Made by a program: the position numbers and the translations under genes | Assembly: GCA_900642245.1 (NCBI GenBank) | Contig: CAAAJI010000001.1 | Coordinates: 959,742-1,023,741, forward strand | Direction: 5' to 3' | DNA length: 64,000 nt | From: Fragilaria radians | Taxonomy: Eukaryota > Bacillariophyta > Fragilariophyceae > Fragilariales > Fragilariaceae | The notes under the pieces: generated by a model | The model's database searches: none | Told to the model about the DNA's origin: nothing | The model's input: only the letters and a program-made list of their open reading frames with translations | In this document: positions 1 to 11,305 of the stretch, one piece after another | Layout: the number at the start of each line of letters is the position of its first letter | How positions within the stretch are numbered: the stretch's first letter is position 1

Positions 1-951
1 TAAGCTACAACTGCTAAGAAAGCGAAGTCGCTCATTTCACTTGTTGAAGATCCTAAGGAAGAAAGGCCTTTTCCCAAATTACATGTTGGATAAGGCAAAT
101 CATGGGACTGTCGATATTCAAAATCAGGGAGAAATGTGAATTTAAACTCAGATTCAGAACTTCCGTGCTCTGAAACTGCCATAGCAAAAAGACAAAGAAA
201 CAAAATTAAGAATATTGACAGTATAGCTCCCCAAACATGTATACTGTGACTGCGAGATATCTTTGATAGCACAAAGCTTAAGGTAGACATATTTTGCCAA
301 TTCTTTTGAGTATCTCTCTCAGCTTCCACAAGATCAAGTGATCCATGCTCTTCTAAGAGGGTGGCGGCGCTGAAATAAATCCTTAATAATGAAAACATGG
401 AAATGAAAGCAAATATAATGCCAGTGAGAGTGTTCGAGATCCAAATGATTGACAATATTGGCAATAAGAATAAAAATACAAGCTCAAAGGAAAAAGAATC
501 CAGCTCATTCTTTCCGTCAAAGTTGTAATGTGATAAGCCTCCCAAACTTGAAAAATTCCTTGTGTTTCATGTTCTGTAAGATGCTCATAATAATGCTCTC
601 GTCCGCATTGCCTAATTGTTCAGTACTCTCACCCTTTATTATCCCAAGTGAGAATGCTACATCTTTAGTCATCCAAAAGATGCGAATCGTACTCTTGATA
701 CCTGGAAATAAGCCAAAGGTAAAAACTAATGCCAACAAAATTAGGATTCCAAATACAGGCAACCCTAACCATGTCAAGAGTCCAACAATGAGTAAAACTA
801 ACAAGATATTACCGACCAAAGCACAAACAAAAGAAGACTGCATCTGCGCTTTAGTTAATGCCTGAGGTCCTTTCAAGATGCTTATGTACCTGGCGTTTGA
901 TGGCTTGCAAAAAAAGCCTACAAGACTCCAGTAATTTTTTGGAGATCTCAA
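1..951 (-). CDS. Lipase-like integral membrane protein, partial and frame-broken
   Basis: Reading leftwards from about 951, the first frame encodes two hydrophobic segments (around VCALVGNILLVLLIVGLL and FGILILLALVFTFGLFPG). It stops at 517. From about 545 to the window edge the next frame is open and continues as a membrane protein: two more hydrophobic segments, then the stretch LPYPTCNLGKGL and DFAFLAVVA at the edge. As I recall, that end resembles the region just before the class-3 lipase domain in large diatom membrane proteins. The lipase core would lie outside the window, so this name is an inference. The frame change near 517-545 has no GT-AG intron long enough to explain it; an assembly indel near a homopolymer or a real frameshift are both possible. 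The 5' end is unresolved: no ATG opens the frame at 951, so an upstream exon is likely. Confidence 0.5.
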
Positions 952-3919
952 TCAGTCCTTAGAATCTGTAGATAATTGTTTTGGTCATAAAAAAGGTGTA
1001 AGTAAATAATGGACAATTGTCAAAAGTGAACACACCAACCTGGAACATACAGGTTCGTATCCAATAAAGTCCTCCATCTAAATTCTCTTAATCAATTTTT
1101 ATGCATGGAATTCATTCTGTAATGTGTAATTCCCAACTGGGAAATTCTGTGTCAGCTTATGGCTAGATCAATTATTATTCAACACCTTGATGACTTTGGG
1201 CCTTCAGTGTGAATTATTGCTAGGAAGTTGTGATACGTTGCTATCTTGAAGGACGACTATTACACAAAATCTTCGGAAAGCGAAAGCAATCACTTCCATG
1301 CGTTGTAGTTGATAGTTGACTTCAGGTATCAGTCTTCAACAATACCTTTACCTTTTGCTGACATTTTGCATTGAGCACTGGTCTCATCGGAAGGACTGTC
1401 TCTTGACATTATGAACTAAGTAGACGATACCAATGCTTGGTTTTATTGTTAGCAACAAGATTATTACTCAGGTCCTCGATGCAATGAGAGAGTACTTGAT
1501 TAATGCATTGGAGATCAAGATCAAGACCAAGGGGTGAGAACTTTATGTTCCAAGGAATCATGATTTGTGAGTGTCAGATGTTGTAGAGCTACGTGAGTTC
1601 CAAGAGTATGAAGCAGTGGGATTGCTTGTTATTGGAATCTTGAAGAGTGTTGAATAAAGCGGCACTACACAATATTTGCTACATTTATTGAAAACATAGC
1701 TGAAAATCCTCAGTACAGCCTAAGAAATTATGCTTATTTCAAGTCAATCTTACAGTATTTATTAACGGATAGATTTTTGAAAAGTAAATCAAACAATTTA
1801 CTTTATAGGTAATTGGCTTATCAAATTTTTACTTGATTAAACTATGGTGACCTACCTTGACTGAAGGATCAAGACGCTAATCCCTATCACAATAGGTTGT
1901 AAACAATAACATTTTAATAATAAAATATCAAACTACGGGATGTGTGTGTACTGGTATAAGGAGACGTCCTGTACCGTTTGTGCATAGAAAACAATAGTAG
2001 AATCAAAATATTCTTACATTTACTCATTTAGTTATGAGTATTTACAAATAAACTATCCTACTACTTACCTAACACAAGTATAACTATGATGAATGATTTA
2101 CTAGTTAAACTTAGTGAAGATTGAACATTGTTTATAAATGGAAAGTATCATTATACATTCCAGCACAGTATCCAATCTAGGTCGGTCGCTATAATAATGG
2201 TCAATGTAAAGATCTAATTACAGAGTTAGCTCTCTAAAAACAAAGAGTCTAAAGGCTAAACTAGTTTACCCTTCTTGACCACCAACTTGTCCTAATGAAC
2301 AAGTTGAAGAGACTTGTCTAAACAGTTGGGAAGAAGCTCTAGAACAAGATCTAATTCTTCAAGAGGGTTCACGAACATCTCTTGAGAAGGGTGTTATTTA
2401 AAATGAAGTTCAGTTCTTCAGAGAAAATGGTCACCCTCACTTCACCTGTAACATCGGACAAGAAGTTTTCTCTGAGAGAAGTTCTAAGCATACACAAGAC
2501 TGATTAAATGTAATCTAAATTGGATTATAATTTATCATTGTGTTATTTCTATATCTCAAGGTAGAGCATATGCCATTTTGTTCATTTATGGCAAAGGTGG
2601 AGTGATTCGCTTTTGTAGCTCTTCATCAGAAAGAGTTAAAAAAGTCTACACCACAACCATCTTCTTTGTTCACTTCATTTTGAAGAAAATTTCATTCTTC
2701 CAGCACTGCATTCCTACTCCTGAGCTTGATTGACTTATACTCTAAAGAATATCTCTCGATGCTTAAAATTATAAAATTTGGAATGGTCATGTGTACTGTT
2801 TTCTTTTTGTACTCGTGTATGAAGAAAACTTACCGCATTATCTATACGCAATTTTGGATACGCCACATTAAAGAGGCAGGTGCCACATCATTGGTGTCTA
2901 TGCCTTATTTGAATTTCGTGGGTTGAATACTTGTGTGGAATTTGCAAAAGGGCTCCTTCTTTGCTTATTTCTAAGCTCATTCAAGCTATGCACAATTTCA
3001 TTTTTAATAGAGTATGTTTGCCATTAATACTTCATCATTGCAATTTTCCTTTGATCAATCATTCTTTTTTGTTTAAGGTAGTTGCTAGTTAAGTATATCA
3101 TTAATCTTAATTACTGCTATTGACAATCTTCTCTTATTAGATCAATTCCTATACTTGTGGCATATTAATGCTCAGACGTTTGGTCTGATCAACGAGAAAT
3201 TGCATTTGCTACAACATACATCAATGGTATGAGAGACTTAAAGATTGTTGCAACAATCTCCAATAGAGTGCTCCTTTGACATTTGCTGTTTAGGTTTCTG
3301 CTTGGCTCTTGACTTTACCACACATTTATGTGGAGACTCATGTTACCGAACCCAGAAACATGAGTTAAGAAGGATGAATTCACCCTTTACAGCTTCTCCT
3401 ACGTTTTCTCGGATAAATTTGTGCTTTAAGAGGATAATACTAGCTCTTTCAATCTCTAACCATTGACTCTATGACATTTGGCATCCTGCTAATATTTTTG
3501 GAAACTATAGCCTGTGCCGAAATTAGGATTGGAGTCAGGTTTATCATGGATTAACAGGTAAATTTTGTTGTCAACATCTTCGAATTTATGATATTGGAAG
3601 TCGATGAAAATTTGCATTGTGGAATCTTAATTAAGGGAATTTGTCCACATTGTCGCGAATATTATTCCCAGATTTTGTTCGTTTCCCGACTTCTCACCTG
3701 ACCGAAGTATCGATCTAGTCGTGGCAGGAAAATTTGAAATTTTGATGTGCTTAGTTGTGAAACCAATACTAATCTTCCATACGATTAGCTGTTGAACAAT
3801 TCACTCGACGAAAAATTATTCAGATTTTTTTAAGCGGTTTAGCGAAATTGAATTTGACGATTCGATTTAAAGCTCGGAGTAACACACAAATTCATACAGG
3901 CAACATCTTGCTTCGGAAA
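952..3919. other. Long intergenic stretch, no supported gene
   Basis: About 3 kb of A+T-rich DNA. Reading frames are short and show no recognisable motif; the longest (2726-2926, plus strand, 66 codons) is not supported as a gene. One stretch (1939-2027) matches repeats elsewhere in the window and is listed separately. The part from about 2180 to 2520 has the look of retroelement non-coding DNA, but I cannot place ends. Confidence 0.5.
1939..2027 (+). repeat. Dispersed LTR-like repeat, copy 1
   Basis: The stretch starting GATGTGTGTGTACTGG aligns by eye with 56073-56163 and, more weakly, with 17360-17431. Shared landmarks are GATGTGTGT, a GTAC...GGAGAYGTC block, CATAG, and a closing TTACTCAT/TTATTCAT. 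I estimate roughly 70% identity to the 56 kb copy. Copy 3 lies just downstream of a gypsy integrase relic, so an LTR or sub-terminal part of a retroelement is the simplest reading. Confidence 0.45.
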
Positions 3920-4781
3920 ATGAAGTGTACCTCAACGCTACGACTTGCAGCATTCATAATAGCTTTTCTTTCTATTACAGCAACAGCTATCTCTGATGGT
4001 GGTGATATCAACAAAAGACTACTTTCAGGTAGGACATGATGTGTCAGAGGGTTTATCAAGGATTTATACAATTTCTAAACCTAATACTTTCGTTTTGAAC
4101 AGATGCATCGACAACAGAGCATAAACCTCCACCTAAACATGTGTAAGTTCTTGAACTAGAGTAAATGCTGTAGGTTTTTGGATCAAACTAATCTGAACTT
4201 TATGCTGCAGCGACGATTCCAAAACCAAGCAGGAAAATGGAACTGGGGGATCGAACTCTGCAAACGGAAGTGGTAGTGGCGGATCAAGTTCTGTAAATGG
4301 AAGCGGTAGCGGAGGATCGACTTCTGCCTCAGGAGCCGGGAGTGGCGGATCAAGTTCTTCAAACGGAAATAGCTCTGGCGGATCAAGTTCTTCAAGCGGA
4401 AATGGCTCTGGCGGATCAAGTTCTTCTAGCGGAAGTGGCAATGGGGGATCGACTTCCTCTGGTGGAAGCGGATCAGGATCTGGAAGTAGTGGTGGTGAGA
4501 GGAATTACATAAATGCATCATCTGCTTTGGATGATACTCACCCTTCGAGTGGAAGGCGGACAGGATTTCTTTTGATCGCTGGAGTGGCTATTGTTGGAGC
4601 CGTTGTAGTAGCAGCCGCAATGAGGAAACGCAAGATAGACACGAAAGCTCATCCTTTGACAGGAGTTGTAAATAAGAGAATGCAGTTGTTCTCTTCTTTG
4701 GCAGGAAAGAACAATGGCGCATCACGCCCTGCGCGTGAGGTTGACATCGAAATCGCCAGTTCCTACCATGCTAGTGCCTAA
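3920..4781 (+). CDS. Ser/Gly-repeat single-pass surface protein
   Basis: Three exons give a protein of about 239 residues: 3920-4028, 4103-4142 and 4211-4781, with GT-AG introns of 74 and 68 nt. Start chosen at the ATG that opens a clear signal peptide (core LAAFIIAFLSITATA). The ectodomain is a low-complexity array of Ser, Gly and Asn built on GGS followed by Ser runs and N/G spacers, about 90 residues. A membrane span follows (FLLIAGVAIVGAVVVAA), then a basic stop-transfer RKRK and a cytoplasmic tail of about 45 residues. Topology is type I. Ser/Gly-rich surface proteins are common in diatoms, where they are linked to cell wall or adhesion, but no enzymatic domain is visible and the function is unknown. 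The repeat units differ at third positions, which argues for selection on the protein. Confidence 0.8.
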
Positions 4782-4902
4782 ATTTGCATATGAGTAAAAA
4801 CTGAGTAATGATATCCCTCTTCTTGTTGTGAAACTGAAGGACATGATACAAACTAACCTAATCGTTATAAGTTCAATACATCTCCATATAATTATTTGGT
4901 CT

Positions 4903-5317
4903 CTAGTTTTTACTTACGAAAGATTTTGATGCTCCTTTACCAACAAATTGCAATACTCTGGACCAGACCCCAAAATTTCCGTGAATATTGTGCTTCGTCA
5001 TGACAACTTCTAGCTCTCCAAACATCTGAAGACAAGAATTAAGCTTTTTTGCCACCAAAAGCATTTCATGAGGAATCTTAACTCCGGATCTTATCAATGC
5101 AATGTTTGATAGATAAGGTGTGATCATTATACATTCAGCCCAGACTCCATTCCTATAGTCATCATTGATTTCTGCTGCGTTTTCAACTATATTTTTCTCT
5201 CTCAAGAGTTCTAGGGCCTGAGAATGAAAATTTCAGTCCCATTCCATTGGCTCTGCACTCCTTGTGTAAAGCATTTTCACTAACATCATCCCAGCGAATG
5301 AACTTAGAATTAATCAT
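4903..5317 (-). CDS. Small putative protein, unrecognised
   Basis: A 105-codon frame (5217 to 4903) can be joined to an upstream 11-codon exon with an ATG (5317-5285) through a 67-nt intron with GTTAGT donor and TTCTCAG acceptor, giving about 115 residues. The join reads RWDDALELLRE, which resembles the start of a helical repeat such as a PPR unit, but the rest does not continue the pattern. No other motif is visible. It may be a real small gene, the last exons of a larger one, or a relic; the intron size matches its neighbours, which is the main support. Confidence 0.3.
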
Positions 5318-7093
5318 GGCAATTTTAAATCAGAAAGCATCTCAGTGATAAAGCAATATTTTGATTTAGGGAAGAAACGCTATATATAATCCAAATAATT
5401 ATCAATAATTTGGGCCTTTACACCTCCAAAGCATCTTGTTGATAAAACTCAAATATCAAGCCTTTCAACGGGATGTGACTACCCCCAATCCATAGTTAAT
5501 TGACAATCTTCAGTCTAGCCGTCGCAATCGCACAATCTTTGCAAATCCGTAAAATTTTAGCTGTATCCTTCAATCTATCCGATACACAATGCGTTCTGTA
5601 AAGCTTCTTAGTATCAAAGCACTTGTGTGAGGAAATTTTGAATATCACCTCTGTCACAAAAACATTTGCAATGCAAAAATCTCTCAAATACCACCGAAAC
5701 TGAACCGTTTCTAAGCAAACTGATACTTTGTCATAGCTTGAATTGCACTTGTGTTAAAGGCACTAATACTGAAAAGATTCACCCAAGGTCCAGGTACATT
5801 GACTATTCAAGGTATCATACAAGATAGAACCGTTGATTAGCTTACGCTGCATTTGAGACGAGACTTGCCGTTTTCGTTGCGGTCTAATTCTTTCCGTTAC
5901 CAACAGTTAAATCTTAATGAATATCTAAAGATATTGTGCAGACCTTCCACGGCATAAGAATAGGGTCCACCAGCGACACTGTCAAAAATCCACAGATCCT
6001 TTGTTAACTTATAATTTCAAAGAAAATGCCGTGAATTCCACCAATGATGTATCAAAGTTTTGTTAAGCTTGATTACTGTAATTACTTGTTCCCCGATTCT
6101 TTTTGTTTTGATTTTTTTTGCCTCTTGCGTTTGATACAATTTTCTTCAAATATCCGGTCCTATGTCAATAAGTGCAAACAAGGTTTTGAGGAAGTATTAC
6201 CGTTCCTTCAATACATTTTGCAGCCACGAACGTTCTGTCCAAGCATTCCAAAAGTTCAACACCTTACTCAAATCAAGTGTTGAGCAAGGTATTTTCTTCT
6301 ATTTCTCCTTTTCAACTTCCATCCATCAACTCCATGTTTAACTTTTCAAATAAAAGAGTTAACCTATCGGTTGTCTTTTCAAAGATGAGAAAGCTTGTCT
6401 ATATTGCCAATTGCCTTCGCTATTAACGCTTGTTGCAGCTCCTAATTCGAAATTAGAATTTTGAAGATGTGAACCATAAACTGATCAATGATAGTGTTTG
6501 AATTTATCTCTTCAAGTCTCGCACCTAAATGTTACTGTTCTGTAATCGAAACCTCTAGGTCTCTAAGGCTGACTGCGGATACTGGCTTTCAACTTCATCA
6601 TTGACGTGGTGGAGATTGGGTCATAATGATTTAGAAGTCTTTCTTACGCTAGCGATGCGTTATCATCCATACTTGCTTTTACAACCCTTAACTAAATTAA
6701 AAGCAATGTCTCCGTTGCTTGTTGTCACATCAACAGATAGGATGACTTCAGTATATGACATTTCATCAAGTTTCGCAACCATAAACTTCTTCTTCCTTTC
6801 AGCGGAATCTTCTTCATGATATCAGACTTGGGAATGCTTACTCTAAGTAACACTACACATCTAGATCCGAAACGCTTAGCTTAGACAGAAAATATTTCAA
6901 AAGAAAAGTATACCATTAAATTTTAAAGGCATGTTAATCCCAAGTCAATAAGCAACAACATATCAACTTAAAAAAGAAGAGAACTTTAAGACTCCCACGC
7001 GAAAACGTGTTGAAAACCCTCTACAGCACAACCAAAGGTGAACAAAAGTTGTATTAAAACTTTTTCTTCTTGATTCACTATTTCATGAGATTC
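5318..7093. other. Intergenic, possible decayed coding
   Basis: No supportable gene. On the minus strand between about 6000 and 5500, short open stretches broken by stops (for example one reading DLWIFDSVAGGPYSYAVEG near 5980-5940) look like eroded coding sequence, perhaps of the same origin as the relic at 7094-7530. I could not assign a family. Confidence 0.3.
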
Positions 7094-7530
7094 TCACTCT
7101 CCTATCATCCACTTGTAAGTCTTAATGACATTGTCAGAGTAAGCATAATCTTCAATGATTTTCCAAAGATTACATTGCCAGAATAAGCGTAATCTTCAAT
7201 GATTTTCCAAAGCTCAAAAGCATGTTTGTCATCCCATCTCTCTACATTCCCTCTGTACATTATGAAGAAAATGTGTGTATGAGTATCACATATAATGTAA
7301 CGTAAATATGTGAAGACGACGTACTGTTATGCATAAAAATTGGAAAACCAAAGATCACCACAGGAATTGGACGAGTCATACACGACATCAAAAGAAACGG
7401 ACACATTCCCGTTACTCAAAATGCATTTAAAACATAAGATGGACGGTGTGTTCCCCCTTTCCTTAAACAAATCCCTGGAATATTCTTGGAACTGAATATC
7501 TTTTGCATAGCTGTAAAAATCTAGTTAATG
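7094..7530 (-). pseudogene. Decayed coding relic with internal tandem duplication
   Basis: Reading leftwards from about 7530, one frame stays open for about 140 codons apart from a single TAA near 7330. It has normal-looking protein content, for example SFDVVYDSSNSCGDLWFSN before the stop and ERWDDKHAFELWKIIEDYAY after it. A 44-bp direct duplication then throws the frame. If one copy is ignored, the frame runs on to a natural-looking stop at 7094-7096. This is the signature of a recently lost gene or transposon gene. The family is not recognised; a transposase is possible but unproven. Confidence 0.45.
7136..7212. repeat. 44-bp period tandem duplication
   Basis: The 33 bp at 7136-7168 recur at 7180-7212 with two mismatches (both contain AATCTTCAATGATTTTCCAA). 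The period of 44 is not a multiple of three. The duplication lies inside a decayed minus-strand reading frame and shifts it. Confidence 0.85.
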
Positions 7531-8040
7531 TGACAACCACTGGTGCATCAGGGTGATTCACACGTTCACCATTATGGAGTGCTTATTTGGGAGAGCTTTT
7601 TATGACAAGGTCGACAAGCTACGGAGCTTGCATTTATATGAAAAGCTGCATATCATTATATTTCTTTTTGTGTTTGGCATTTAAGTTTATAAGCAAACCA
7701 ACGACGTGGAAGAAGTGGGATACAAATATCTATTTTTTCGTTTCAGCCACAAGCATCTCAACTTTTGATTGTATTTCGTTTCATGAAATAGCAATGCTCC
7801 ATTTCAAAGAGTACAGGGAGGTAAGAGCCCCGAAAATGCTACGTAGGCCTAACAGTTCACATGTTCCATGACAAAAATGCATATCTTGTTTTAAAGCAGT
7901 AATGCCCGCTTCCTTGGAAGGATGACTCTATACTACATAATGAAACATAATTATCTGTTTTGTATCAACTACGCATATACCTGGTTAATTATAAACTTCC
8001 AATAAATCATCTATTCATTAATGAGAATCAATGAAGGTGA
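7531..8040. other. Intergenic
   Basis: No supported gene. A plus-strand frame around 7575-7680 is open for about 35 codons, then ends in a stop. It may belong to the same decayed element as the relic upstream. Confidence 0.35.
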
Positions 8041-8859
8041 CTATGCTTGTGTCAATTCAAAGTCGAGTCCTGGGTCGTAATTAGGAAGAGCTTTTGGAAG
8101 CTGTATAGCCAGCATGATTAGCCAAGCAGGAAGGAAAAAAATCATGTTCACTGCAGAAATACCAATTGCAGCTCGGATAAACTTGTGGTTATCAGTGAAA
8201 AGGACAATTCCAGCCGCTAGATCAAAAATACTTAGCACCGCAACAAGTAAACCAAAACGAGCCCACCAAATATTGAACACCCGATCTTGCATTGTAACAA
8301 CTGAATACGCTGTACACACTAATATAATGAAGAGACAGAACCACTCAAAGGAATCGATGAAAGACAGCAGACCATGAAACACGGTAAAAGAGATTTCTAG
8401 TGCCTTCCAACCCATGTCATCTGGTTCATTAGAAATACCATCTGGTAGCCATACACCCATATTGAAGCTAGAAGATATCCAAGTTGCTGAAGATGATCTA
8501 CCAAACACAAGAAGTCGCGAGATGACTTCTGTAATTATTCCGGCCAACGCAAAGAAGACAATTGTACAATGAAGAGTAACTTTACGCTTCCCTCTACGTG
8601 ACAATACCCATGCCATCTGCATTATTGGGATAGCAAATAAAAGCCAGGCTGCAGCGTTAAATAGATTTGCACTCCCAACCAATAGACGTGAATCTTGCCG
8701 GAATTGCCATTCTCGACGAAGTTGTTCCGGATTCAAGTCACGACGGGCAGCATGTTCAGACTCCTCTCTTTGAACATGCATACCATACCATGTGAGACGC
8801 AAAATTGTCGTTAATACAAACAAGACTGCTGCTACTACGGGACTGTAAGCAATCTCCAT
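8041..8859 (-). CDS. Multipass membrane protein, unknown function
   Basis: Single-exon 272-residue protein; the ATG at 8857-8859 opens the frame directly into a hydrophobic segment. About six or seven membrane spans are visible: residues 9-25, a pair near 65-105, another about 155-180, two at 195-225, and one near 240-260. A charged loop rich in Glu and Arg (about residues 30-60) sits between the first two spans. No signature of a known transporter, channel or enzyme was recognised. The even hydrophobic spacing and the lack of stops over 819 bp make it a confident gene. A conserved algal membrane protein of unknown role is the most that can be said. Confidence 0.75.
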   Translation of the reverse strand: MEIAYSPVVAAVLFVLTTILRLTWYGMHVQREESEHAARRDLNPEQLRREWQFRQDSRLLVGSANLFNAAAWLLFAIPIMQMAWVLSRRGKRKVTLHCTIVFFALAGIITEVISRLLVFGRSSSATWISSSFNMGVWLPDGISNEPDDMGWKALEISFTVFHGLLSFIDSFEWFCLFIILVCTAYSVVTMQDRVFNIWWARFGLLVAVLSIFDLAAGIVLFTDNHKFIRAAIGISAVNMIFFLPAWLIMLAIQLPKALPNYDPGLDFELTQA

Positions 8860-10768
8860 GGCGTTTTACTTTCACGTGATAGTCAAATGACTTTTGTAAA
8901 CCAACGAAGATTCACTAGTCTAGTCTTTCCAACTAATCCTTTCCTTAACGAATAAAAAAGTGGAATATAATTTGTCATGAATTTAGGTAATTTTTCAATT
9001 TTTCGAGTCACTGTGTTTCCTTCATTATCCGCAACTTCTACACATTTCCAAGTTTTCTATGCATAGATACAGAACAGGTTCAAATGAGTAAACCATCAGC
9101 AGGTGGGAAATATCTGTTGTCCCCCTTGTAAGGATTTTTTCTTTTATCCAGTTGAGTTGATGATTTGCATTTTGATTATGACCATATGTACTATCTGAAG
9201 CACCTGTTCACCATGGCATATGACAAGGACCAGGAGACAGCCCACATACATGGGTGATGATGTCAAGCATTGTGATGTAGGTTCTGAATATAGAGGCTGC
9301 CGGTGTTTTATCGCAGGGGAAGCGTAGGAAAGTGATATGCATGGCTTGTACTCACAATGTCAATATAAAGAACAACTACTCGGAAATACGCTACGCCTGG
9401 AGATTACTGCAGGTGGAAGGCTGTCATATAAATTGCTTTAAGACGTATGACTCAAATAGAATGCTTCTTCTGGCACGGGTACCAGGTACTGCTCGAAGCA
9501 AAAATTCCTCAAGATTAATCCTGAGGCTCGCAACTAATTTTGTATTAAAATTAGGTATTTTTCCAGCTTTTAGATGAACCTTCCTCTTCTTGGAGGCTAT
9601 GATCTTCTCTGGCAACAATACTCCCATATGGTTACAAATGGACCAAGAAAGCAATTAGATCGACCATAACAGAACAACAATGGTGAAAGCCTAGATACAG
9701 AAAACAAGGATAGTTAACAAAAATGGAAAAGAAAATATGATACCGTTAAATTTCTTCCTAAAAATACTAGAATTTGTGGAGTATTGGATAAATCAAAAAA
9801 GGGGAACTGCCATCAGCTGTTGAAACACAACTTACTTTACCTTCCACCCTAATGGCAATGGATCAGGGATTTAAAGCAAAAACCTTTAAACAGGCGTGCA
9901 AATTCGAACTGGAGAACACCAGGGCTACAAACTCAAGCCTTAACAGAAGAAATATCAGTAATTTTCTTTGAAAAGACATTCATAGAATACGTAAGACTGC
10001 ATTTTCTGTATCAATAAGTGATTTCTATTTTCAAATCAATGCTGGAAGAGAAAGCAAGGATCAAGAAATTAAGTTGAAAGTGTCGCAGACTACATTATTT
10101 TTAAGCATAGAATTGATTGCTTTGATGTCCACACGACGATCAACGTCATTTTTTCTCAACTGAAGCTCAATAAACTATTAGAACAGCTCGGGAAGCAAAT
10201 CATATTACTAGAAATTTGAATTGATGAACATAAAATGAAAGGAAACGGATTCCTTATCTCAGTTGTTTTCATTCATTGGAGCCAAAACATTGATATCCCT
10301 AAATTGATGTCAACATGTATAGCCCACAATCCAGATTTTTACTTGAGCCTTCAAACTAAGCAGAGTTTATTCACCATTTTTAACGCGCATTAGAAGCATT
10401 AGAAGTTTCCCATCGTCGTTACGTATAATGCCGCCGAATTTTTGATCAACAGAAGTCGTGGATCCATTCTTTATAGAGCAGAGTTTGTTGCTTCTAGCAA
10501 TGCTACTGAATTAGCTTTTTAGGAAGATATAGAGTTCATTTTCATTAATTTTTATGCCTAAACTTCGCAACCTCTATTTAGCATTAAGTAGAACATGAGA
10601 AGTTCATTGTAAGTCGTATATCCGATGCATCTAATTTCATACTAGTAAATAATTCTACAACTAGCAGCCAACTTTACATGAGAAAGCTTTCATCGTAATC
10701 TTAGACTCGTCAAATTTTCGTAAGATAGACTTCAATCAAGCTACTTAATTGACGAGTACTTGGGTTAA
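8860..10768. other. Intergenic, 1.9 kb
   Basis: No supported gene or RNA. Frames at 9332-9577 (plus) and 9424-9654 (minus) overlap each other and contain no motif. The first about 100 bp would hold the promoter of the minus-strand membrane protein gene; no clear element was seen. Confidence 0.5.
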
Positions 10769-11305
10769 TTAATCGAAAATTCCACGCAATCTTCTGGATG
10801 CCTCTTCACGCTTAGCTTGTGCCCTTGCTTGATCTTCTTCTTCTCTCATTCTTGCAAGCTCTTTGGCCTGCTGTAAACGGGCTTTCCTAGCCGCTTCCGC
10901 TTTGAGCATAGCATCACGCTGTTTATCCACTTCAGATGATTCTTCCGACGATACACCGTCTAAGTTTCGGACAAACTTTCCTTCTCCAAAACCAGTTGCT
11001 TTCGAGGCAGTATCATATGAAGGTAACGAGAAATCTAATTTCTCGTACACGGGAGGAGGTTTTTCTTCCACTAAAAATGAGAGTGGATTCTTAGCTTGGG
11101 TTTGATCGACAGCAATAGGGGCAGCTAGAGCAATTTGTGATGCCATTGTCAAAGTTATAAAGGCGGCTACAGCAGGTGCCCATGGTTTTTCATTTCGAGA
11201 ATTTAACTTCGTAAGAGAAACGTGATGATTTTGGTGAATTGGAGAAGTAAATGCTCCCGTGGAACAAAGAAAGGAGAAGAAAGCAGAGAGGGAAAGTATA
11301 TTCAT
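10769..11305 (-). CDS. Plastid, probably thylakoid-lumen, protein
   Basis: Single-exon 178-residue protein. It begins with a signal peptide ending around CSTGA followed by FTSP, the aromatic +1 residue of diatom plastid presequences. A Ser/Asn/Arg-containing stretch follows, then a second hydrophobic segment at about residues 43-62 (AVAAFITLTMASQIALAAP) with an Ala-X-Ala site, typical of thylakoid transfer signals. The mature part has a Pro-rich region (EKPPPVYEKLDFSLPSYD) and a long charged, Ala/Arg/Glu-rich helix in the last 60 residues that could form a coiled coil. Route to the lumen is inferred from the two hydrophobic segments; the second could instead be a thylakoid anchor. The family is not recognised. 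A TGACGT motif lies 92 bp upstream of the start. Confidence 0.75.
   Translation of the reverse strand: MNILSLSAFFSFLCSTGAFTSPIHQNHHVSLTKLNSRNEKPWAPAVAAFITLTMASQIALAAPIAVDQTQAKNPLSFLVEEKPPPVYEKLDFSLPSYDTASKATGFGEGKFVRNLDGVSSEESSEVDKQRDAMLKAEAARKARLQQAKELARMREEEDQARAQAKREEASRRLRGIFD

Noticed and set aside
449..865. Plus-strand 138-codon frame
   Set aside because: Antisense shadow of the lipase-like membrane protein, with no motif of its own.
2726..2926. 66-codon plus-strand frame with a hydrophobic patch
   Set aside because: No homology cue, no upstream context, and frames of this size are expected in A+T-rich DNA.
4133..4441. Minus-strand Pro/Leu/Glu-repeat reading frame
   Set aside because: It is the antisense of the Ser/Gly repeat array; the sense frame has signal peptide, introns and membrane span.
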